Source: Anaerolineaceae bacterium
Lineage (GTDB): Bacteria; Chloroflexota; Anaerolineae; JAAYZQ01
Reading direction: 5' to 3'
NCBI GenBank assembly: GCA_012514775.1
Contig: JAAYZQ010000586.1
Coordinates: 1 to 5,498 of the forward strand
Length of the DNA: 5,498 nucleotides
The position numbers were made by a program, and so were the translations under genes. Of the stretch, positions 1 through 5,498 are shown piece after piece; positions within the stretch are counted from its first letter, which is position 1, and the number at the start of each line of letters is the position of its first letter. The notes under the pieces were generated by a model. It did no database searches, was not told the DNA's origin, and worked only from the letters and a program-made list of their open reading frames with translations.

Positions 1-502
1 CCTCAGCCTTCAGGCAATCGACGACGTCCTTCATCTGGAGCATGGTCGTCGTCATGTAGGCTCCCAGCCCCAGGATGGCCGGCTTTTGTTCGCGCACCTG
101 GTCGACAAAGGTCTGCACCGGCACGTCGACGCCCAGGTCGATCACGTCGAACCCGGCGCCCGCCAGCATGGCGATGACGATGGTTTTGCCCAGGTCGTGC
201 ATGTCGCCGGCCACGACCCCGAGCACGATGCGGCCCTTGCTCGGGCCGCTCGAGCCGGCCAGCCTGGGCTGGATCACGGTGGTTGCTGCCTTGAATGCGC
301 CGGCACTTAGAATCACGTCCGGCAAAAAGAACCTGTTTTCGCTCCATAGCCGGCCGGCTTCTTCGATGCCGGCTACCACGGCCTGCTGCATCACCTCAAG
401 GGCGGGCAGGCCCTCGGCCAGCGCCGCTTCTGCTTTCTGCGGTGCGGCCTCTTCGTCCCCTTCCACGATCGCGAGTTTCAACTCTTCCAGCGTGTTGGAC
501 AT
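1..502 (-). CDS. Corrinoid (B12-binding) methyltransferase protein, partial at left edge
   Basis: This is a MtbC/MttC/MtaC-type corrinoid protein, which carries a methyl group on cobalamin between two methyltransferases in the cytoplasm. Translation from 502 gives 167 residues with no stop before the window edge; the family runs to about 210-220 aa, so roughly 45-50 C-terminal residues are missing. Residues 1-85 form the helical cap domain (note RLW at 51-53 and PDVILSA at 61-67). Residues 91-167 begin the Rossmann-like B12 domain, with the signature D100-M-H-D-L-G105; H102 is the expected lower axial cobalt ligand. The start is supported by an AGGAGG Shine-Dalgarno sequence on the minus strand (514-509), 6 nt before ATG. 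It aligns without gaps to the corrinoid protein at 1942-1289 at about 49% identity (82 of 167 by hand count). It lies 107 bp after the Crp/Fnr gene and appears to have its own promoter. Family assignment is secure; the methyl donor is unknown. Confidence 0.93.
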   Translation of the reverse strand, partial: MSNTLEELKLAIVEGDEEAAPQKAEAALAEGLPALEVMQQAVVAGIEEAGRLWSENRFFLPDVILSAGAFKAATTVIQPRLAGSSGPSKGRIVLGVVAGDMHDLGKTIVIAMLAGAGFDVIDLGVDVPVQTFVDQVREQKPAILGLGAYMTTTMLQMKDVVDCLKAE

Positions 503-562
503 ACTTTGCCTCCTATCAAAGGGCTAGAAATAGAGTTGCATCGGAACCATCGTCCTGGGGAC

Positions 563-571
563 AGGATACCA
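563..571 (-). promoter_or_regulatory. Candidate extended -10 promoter for the truncated corrinoid gene
   Basis: On the minus strand this reads TGGTATCCT, a TG-N extended -10 with TATCCT matching TATAAT at four of six bases. No good -35 hexamer is visible 17 bp upstream, and the CRP/FNR-like palindrome sits over that position, as at activator-dependent promoters. The predicted start near 556 gives a leader of about 54 nt to the ATG at 502. Confidence 0.4.
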
Positions 572-589
572 TAGACCCGGCTGCCTGTC

Positions 590-605
590 TGTTACGCGCG
601 CAACA
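590..605. promoter_or_regulatory. Candidate CRP/FNR-type operator upstream of the truncated corrinoid gene
   Basis: The 16-mer TGTTACGCGCGCAACA is an inverted repeat with only one non-complementary pair. It can be read as TGTTR-N6-YAACA, the geometry of CRP sites. It starts 4 bp beyond the stop codon of the Crp/Fnr-family gene. Its centre (597.5) is about 41.5 bp upstream of the start predicted from the -10 element at 568-563, the class II activator position. Seen directly: the symmetry and spacing. Inferred: that the neighbouring regulator binds it. Confidence 0.5.
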
Positions 606-609
606 ACCG

Positions 610-1287
610 TTATGGAGGCAGCACCAGGCCGGCAGCCCACGAGGAAAGCACGATCCGTTGGTTGATGACGCGGTAGAACCCCTCGTGCTGCAATTCGCTC
701 AGGCACACGCTAACCCGTGGCCGCGAGGCGCCCACGATGCTGGCGATCATTTCGTGCGTCAGATGGATGTCGATCACGACGCCCTCGCGGTCGACTGTGC
801 CGTGGCGGCCGGCCAGGCCCAGCAGAGCGATCTGCACCCGTTCGCGCAGGATCTTGAACGTCTGATCCTCGATAATATCCGTCAGGATCAGCGTCGTGTT
901 CGCCAGGATCTGCATCAGCTCCTGGTACAACTCCGGCCGCGCCTCCAGCAGCGCGTCGAGCGCTGGGCGGCTGACCTGGCAGACGACGACCGGGCCGTCG
1001 AACGCCTGGGCGTAGGCATTGTGGGGTTGGCACAGGTAAAAGGAATAGTCGCCGGCCAGCTCGCCCGGTCCCAGGATCCGCACCGTGCGCTCGCGGCCGT
1101 CAGGCGCCAGCAAGAATACCCGCACGTGGCCGGACAGGACGTAGAACAGGCAGCGCGCTTCTTCCGCCTGGCGGAACAGAAACTCGCCTTCGCCATAGCG
1201 TTGCCGGTAGACCCCGCTGCACGACTTCTGGAGCCGCTTCAGCGCGGCGCCAAGGCTCGTTGGCGGTGACTGTACGGACGTTTCCAT
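610..1287 (-). CDS. Crp/Fnr-family transcriptional regulator
   Basis: A 225-aa one-component DNA-binding regulator. Residues about 20-115 form the cyclic-nucleotide-binding-type beta-roll (YGEGEFLFRQ at 31-40, LFYVLSGHVRVFLL at 47-60, ILGPGELAGD at 71-80). Residues about 116-150 form the long dimerisation helix. Residues 175-205 are the helix-turn-helix (LTHEMIASIVGASRPRVSVCLSEL), with recognition-helix residues S188-R-P-R-V-S193. The five cysteines (23, 46, 86, 103, 195) do not form the clustered N-terminal pattern of FNR, so a 4Fe-4S cluster is unlikely. The usual CRP cAMP motif with a Glu/Arg-Ser pair is not recognisable, so the ligand is unknown. The start at 1287 is chosen because the family sequence begins there and the ATG lies one base after the upstream TAG stop. 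A 30-residue in-frame extension back to 1377 would run through the corrinoid gene and looks like shadow sequence. The spacing implies translational coupling to the corrinoid gene. Confidence 0.92.
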   Translation of the reverse strand: METSVQSPPTSLGAALKRLQKSCSGVYRQRYGEGEFLFRQAEEARCLFYVLSGHVRVFLLAPDGRERTVRILGPGELAGDYSFYLCQPHNAYAQAFDGPVVVCQVSRPALDALLEARPELYQELMQILANTTLILTDIIEDQTFKILRERVQIALLGLAGRHGTVDREGVVIDIHLTHEMIASIVGASRPRVSVCLSELQHEGFYRVINQRIVLSSWAAGLVLPP

Positions 1288-1288
1288 C

Positions 1289-1942
1289 CTACTTGATCTG
1301 TCCCAGCATCTGCTGCACCAGGTGCACGGCCGATGACGCATCGCGCGCCCAGCCATCGGCCCCGATCTCGTCGGCAAAATGCTGCGTCGTGGGCACTCCG
1401 CCGACGATCACCTTGACGCTCGAACGCAAGCCGGCCTCTTCGAGGGCCTGCAGGATTTCGGGCACGGCGAGCATCGTCGACGACATGTACGCCCCGATGC
1501 CGAGGATCACCGGCCGTTCCCGCTGCACGGCGCCGACAAAGGCCGAGGCGGACAGGTCGACGCCCAGGTCGAGCACGTCCAGCCCCGCGCCGCGCAGCAT
1601 GGTCACCAGGATATTCTTTCCCAGGTCGTGGACGTCGCCCTCGACGACTCCGATCACGAGCTTGGGCCGGGTGTCGTCGTGGCGCACCGGAAGGTGCCGC
1701 TCGATGACGGCCACGGCCGCGTTGAATGCATCGGCGCTGAGGATCATGTCGGGGACTCGATAGCGGTTGCAGTCCCACAGCGTGCCGGCCTCGCGGATGC
1801 CGGCGATGATGGCCTCGTCAAAGATCATGGTCGCGGGCAGTCCGGTTGCCAGGCACCGTTCCGCCAGATCGGTGGCCCGCTCGGCGTGGCCCTCCACCAC
1901 TGCATTCTTGAGCTCCGTCAGTAGTTCATTCATGATCGCCAT
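1289..1942 (-). CDS. Corrinoid (B12-binding) methyltransferase protein, complete
   Basis: A 217-aa MtbC/MttC/MtaC-type corrinoid protein that shuttles a methyl group on cobalamin. Residues 4-88 are the helical cap domain (EAGTLWDCNRYRVPDMILSA around 51-70). Residues 94-217 are the B12-binding fold. D103-V-H-D-L-G108 contains the presumed axial ligand H105; GIGAYMSSTML (148-158) and VIVGGVP (178-184) are the other conserved cofactor-contact segments. Length matches the family. The start at 1942 has a GGAGG core 5 nt upstream on the minus strand; a second ATG at 1933 aligns with the start of its paralogue but is less well spaced. Its first 17 bases overlap the end of the URO-D-like gene, and its TAG stop is one base before the Crp/Fnr start, so the three genes form one translationally linked unit. 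It is about 49% identical to the corrinoid protein at the left edge, an old rather than recent duplication. Confidence 0.95.
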   Translation of the reverse strand: MAIMNELLTELKNAVVEGHAERATDLAERCLATGLPATMIFDEAIIAGIREAGTLWDCNRYRVPDMILSADAFNAAVAVIERHLPVRHDDTRPKLVIGVVEGDVHDLGKNILVTMLRGAGLDVLDLGVDLSASAFVGAVQRERPVILGIGAYMSSTMLAVPEILQALEEAGLRSSVKVIVGGVPTTQHFADEIGADGWARDASSAVHLVQQMLGQIK

Positions 1943-3119
1943 AGCCCCCTCCGCGGGTCACCGGCAGGCTCCCGGCGCGCCGCGCAAACTCGGCGAACGG
2001 CTCCACTTCGGACATGACAAAAGGCACTTGCTCCAGATGCTCGCTGATCGGATAAACGCCATAGGTGCGGGCCGCGGCCACCACGGCGTGAATGTGCTCC
2101 GGTGGCGTGTTGCCGGGCACGTTGTTGATGATGAGCGTCAATCGTCCGTTGCGCCCTGCCCGGTCGATATAGTCGCGGACCCGGCTGACGATGGCCTCAA
2201 CCGGGCCGTCGTGGATCAGGAGCGAGTCGATGCCCAGGCCAAGCGCCACCCCGTGCTGGTTGGTGACGCGCGCATATAGCTCCGGGCCCAGGCGATGCAC
2301 GTCCGGATCCAGCCCGCGCAGCGCTCCCTGCAGCCGGACCCGTTCCTCCAGCAGGGCCAGCGGGTTATCGGCCCGCGAATCGCCCCAGGCGCCCATGACG
2401 GCGATCCGATAACCGTCAGGCTGTAGCGCTTCCTGGAGGGCGGTCACCTCCGGCAGCACGAACCGCTCGTACATCTCGGGCGTGATGACGGGAAAGGACG
2501 CCCAGGGGTCATCGCCTATGGCTGCCCACGTCGGCAGGGGGTGCTGCAGCGATGTGCGGATCCACGGCAGCAGCACGCGCTCGCGCAGGACTGCCAGAAG
2601 GTGATGCAACAGGTCCGGGTCGTGGGTCGCGTCGCGCACCACGCGCTCGTAGCCCTGCACCGCGCACAGCAGGCTAAAGGGCGCCGTGAACCAGCGCTCG
2701 GCCGGCAGGCTGGTGCGCTCCCCTACCAGGCGGTAGACGTCGAGCACGAGCGGCATGCGGCCGTCCTTGTGGGGGTCGATCTCGGGGATGGCGTCGATAT
2801 CGTGCCTGGTGGCGTATAGCGAGTGGCCCGGCTCGAGCATCGGTGCGCTGCGGGGCCGGTAGATCATCTTGCGCCCCAGCGCCTCAGCCTCGATGTTGAT
2901 CACATCGCCGTGGACTCCCGGCAGATCCAGCCCATAGTATTCCGCGACGAGGAGTTGGGCCTCTACGAACAGATCGGGGGTCGTATAGAATATCTGCGTG
3001 GGGATTCCAAACAGGTACCTGGCATGTTCCGTGAGGGTTGCGTAGATTGGAACGCAGTCCGGGGTGCCGGAAACAGCGGCGGCAACCCTGCGGCGACCGA
3101 TCAACCAATTATGGGCCAT
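1926..3119 (-). CDS. Uroporphyrinogen decarboxylase (URO-D) superfamily protein, corrinoid methyltransferase-associated
   Basis: A 397-aa cytoplasmic TIM-barrel protein of the URO-D superfamily, which includes MtaA/MtbA-type enzymes that move methyl groups from corrinoid proteins to a thiol acceptor, and related demethylases. Visible family features are YGLDLPGVHGDVINIEAEALG (about 62-82), DGRMPLVLDVYRLVG (119-133), the TAPFSL segment (145-150), GDDPWASFPVITPEMYERFVLP (202-223) and the C-terminal NNVPGNTPPEHIHAVVAAARTYG (332-354). It is not HemE, because it sits with corrinoid genes and lacks HemE hallmarks. The HxCG zinc motif expected of thiol-acceptor methyltransferases is replaced by AVMGAWGD (240-247). 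The later zinc-ligand Cys is also absent, and only C22 and C152 exist in the protein. It may therefore act on a different acceptor or substrate. The ATG at 3119 is preceded by a GGGAG-type Shine-Dalgarno sequence. It is first in the operon, and its 3' end overlaps the corrinoid gene by 17 bp. Confidence 0.87.
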   Translation of the reverse strand: MAHNWLIGRRRVAAAVSGTPDCVPIYATLTEHARYLFGIPTQIFYTTPDLFVEAQLLVAEYYGLDLPGVHGDVINIEAEALGRKMIYRPRSAPMLEPGHSLYATRHDIDAIPEIDPHKDGRMPLVLDVYRLVGERTSLPAERWFTAPFSLLCAVQGYERVVRDATHDPDLLHHLLAVLRERVLLPWIRTSLQHPLPTWAAIGDDPWASFPVITPEMYERFVLPEVTALQEALQPDGYRIAVMGAWGDSRADNPLALLEERVRLQGALRGLDPDVHRLGPELYARVTNQHGVALGLGIDSLLIHDGPVEAIVSRVRDYIDRAGRNGRLTLIINNVPGNTPPEHIHAVVAAARTYGVYPISEHLEQVPFVMSEVEPFAEFARRAGSLPVTRGGGYGDHE

Positions 3120-3154
3120 TCATCTCCCTCAGTTTTCTCTCGAAGCTGCCTGCC

Positions 3155-3183
3155 ATTGTAGCATTCATGAAGCCAGGCGTCAA
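3155..3183 (-). promoter_or_regulatory. Sigma70-type promoter of the corrinoid operon
   Basis: On the minus strand, TTGACG (3183-3178) and TACAAT (3160-3155) are separated by exactly 17 bp; each hexamer matches consensus at five of six bases. The predicted start near 3148 gives a leader of about 28 nt to the ATG at 3119. That is too short for a cobalamin riboswitch. An 8-bp palindrome, TTCATGAA (3164-3171), lies in the spacer. Confidence 0.75.
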
Positions 3184-3237
3184 CAGTCCCGGGATGGAGG
3201 GAGGACAATCGCATTTGTGCAATCTTCCGGCCACGAT

Positions 3238-3266
3238 TTGCCGGGCCCGGCCAGGTGTGGTATACT
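3238..3266 (+). promoter_or_regulatory. Sigma70-type promoter of perR
   Basis: TTGCCG (3238-3243) and TATACT (3261-3266) are 17 bp apart. The -35 matches consensus at four of six bases and the -10 at five of six. The predicted start is near 3273, about 42 nt before the perR ATG. The -35 elements of this promoter and of the divergent corrinoid-operon promoter are 54 bp apart. Confidence 0.72.
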
Positions 3267-3277
3267 TATGGAAGTTG

Positions 3278-3291
3278 GTTCTCTATAGAAC
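3278..3291. promoter_or_regulatory. Candidate operator, perfect GTTCT-N4-AGAAC palindrome
   Basis: GTTCT and AGAAC are perfect complementary arms around CTAT. The site covers about +6 to +19 of the predicted perR transcript, where a bound protein would block transcription, so PerR autorepression is an obvious idea. However, it does not match the known PerR box (TTATAATNATTATAA). Its 5-4-5 layout is that of FNR/CprK-type sites, and it shares GTT-N8-AAC with the palindrome at 590-605. A short RNA hairpin is an alternative reading. Confidence 0.45.
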
Positions 3292-3314
3292 GTGGATACG
3301 TCTAAGGAGTCAAT

Positions 3315-3752
3315 ATGCTTGATCCACAAGCCAGGTTCGAGGAATTGGTGGCCAAGCTCCGGAAGCGGGATTACCGGCTGACACCCCAACGCATCGCCCT
3401 GCTGCGGCTGTTGGCTGCCAGCAACGGGCACCCCAGTGCCCACGAGTTGTACGACCAGATGAAAGAGCAGTTTCCCACGACGAGCCTGGCGACCGTCTAC
3501 AAGACCCTGAACGTCTTGAAAGAGATGGACGAGGTGCTGGAGCTGGGGTTCAGTGGGGACGACAACCGCTACGACGGCAACAAGCCCTATCCTCACCCCC
3601 ATCTCATCTGCATCCGCTGCCACAAGATCCTCGATTCGGAGGTCAACCTGGACCAGGGCCTGATCCAGAAAGTCGCTCAATCCTCGGGCTATCAGATTGT
3701 CGGCCATCGGCTCGACTTTTACGGGCTATGCCCGGAGTGCAAGGATGCATAG
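3315..3752 (+). CDS. perR: PerR-type peroxide-responsive Fur-family repressor
   Basis: A 145-aa Fur-superfamily regulator that in known PerR proteins binds DNA with Fe(II) or Mn(II) and is inactivated when H2O2 oxidises metal-ligand histidines. The N-terminal winged helix is clear (YRLTPQRIALLRLL at 20-33; recognition helix around TTSLATVYKTLNVL, 55-68). The structural zinc site is complete: C99/C102 and C139/C142. The regulatory metal ligands H39, D87, H94, H96 and D107 correspond one for one, offset by 2-3, to H37, D85, H91, H93 and D104 of Bacillus subtilis PerR. An Asp rather than Glu at position 107 favours PerR over Fur or Zur. The ATG at 3315 has AAGGAG (3304-3309) 5 nt upstream. The next gene on the same strand is katG, a classic PerR target, but an intrinsic terminator separates them, so katG probably has its own promoter. 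Confidence 0.92.
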   Translation: MLDPQARFEELVAKLRKRDYRLTPQRIALLRLLAASNGHPSAHELYDQMKEQFPTTSLATVYKTLNVLKEMDEVLELGFSGDDNRYDGNKPYPHPHLICIRCHKILDSEVNLDQGLIQKVAQSSGYQIVGHRLDFYGLCPECKDA

Positions 3753-3777
3753 GCAGGTGCGTGCATCCTCTTTTTTT
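3742..3777 (+). terminator. Rho-independent terminator after perR
   Basis: A perfect 8-bp stem, AGGATGCA (3742-3749) with TGCATCCT (3762-3769), has a 12-nt loop and is followed by C and seven T residues (3771-3777). The left arm lies inside the last codons of perR, and the TAG stop falls at the start of the loop, so translation to the end of the gene should disturb the hairpin. Confidence 0.85.

Positions 3778-5498
<1,721 letters not shown>

Noticed and set aside
295..1269. Open frame of 324 codons on the plus strand
   Set aside because: It is antisense to the truncated corrinoid gene and the Crp/Fnr gene and crosses the intergenic gap. The protein is low-complexity with no motif.
610..1287. 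Regulator as an oxygen-sensing FNR with an iron-sulphur cluster
   Set aside because: The cysteines at 23, 46, 86, 103 and 195 are scattered and do not form the N-terminal cluster pattern of FNR.
1288..1377. Longer Crp/Fnr start at 1377
   Set aside because: The extra 30 residues are Arg/Cys/Trp-rich shadow sequence read from within the corrinoid gene, while the ATG at 1287 sits one base after that gene's stop and begins the family-like sequence.
1926..3119. HemE (haem-biosynthetic uroporphyrinogen decarboxylase)
   Set aside because: The sequence lacks HemE-type N-terminal substrate motifs. Its EAEALG and NTPPEHIHA-like segments and its corrinoid-gene neighbours point to the methyltransferase-associated branch.
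3120..3260. Cobalamin riboswitch upstream of the corrinoid operon
   Set aside because: The predicted leader is only about 28 nt, and no B12-box-like or multi-helix structure is visible in the intergenic region.

Overview
The window is about 60-65% GC, gene-dense bacterial chromosome, with two divergent blocks on either side of a 195-bp intergenic region (3120-3314). The gene set is a corrinoid methyltransferase-type operon next to a PerR/KatG peroxide-defence pair. It would suit a GC-rich, possibly facultative or oxygen-exposed anaerobe such as a Chloroflexota member. That assignment is a low-confidence impression from gene content, since there is no rRNA or other marker gene here.

Minus strand, 3119 down to the left edge. 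A strong sigma70-type promoter (-35 at 3178-3183, -10 at 3155-3160) reads into a URO-D superfamily protein of the corrinoid methyltransferase type (3119-1926). It is followed with overlap by a complete corrinoid (B12-binding) protein (1942-1289) and, after one base, by a Crp/Fnr-family regulator (1287-610). After a 107-bp gap comes a second corrinoid protein (502 to beyond base 1, truncated by the window edge), about half identical to the first. The gap holds a CRP/FNR-type palindrome, and its spacing to an extended -10 element is what a class II activator site would show. The set looks like a corrinoid-dependent methyl-transfer system with its own one-component regulator. The substrate-specific methyltransferase is not in the window and could lie beyond the left edge. 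The URO-D-like protein lacks the His-X-Cys ... Cys zinc ligands of MtaA/MtbA-type enzymes.

Plus strand, 3238 to the right edge. A sigma70-type promoter with a perfect 5-4-5 palindrome just downstream of its predicted start drives perR (3315-3752). PerR retains both the structural Cys4 zinc site and the His/Asp peroxide-sensing metal site. A clear intrinsic terminator begins inside the last perR codons. A 184-bp region with an unusually perfect but apparently unused Shine-Dalgarno sequence and a tiny ORF then leads into katG (3937 to beyond 5498), a catalase-peroxidase with all visible catalytic residues. Within katG the third-position GC rises sharply after about 4560-4690, suggesting a mosaic gene.

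How the parts may work together (inference): corrinoid cofactors in the Co(I) state are oxidised easily, so a PerR/KatG system beside a corrinoid operon may be functional or only coincidental adjacency. The shared divergent promoter region is where any cross-regulation would act.
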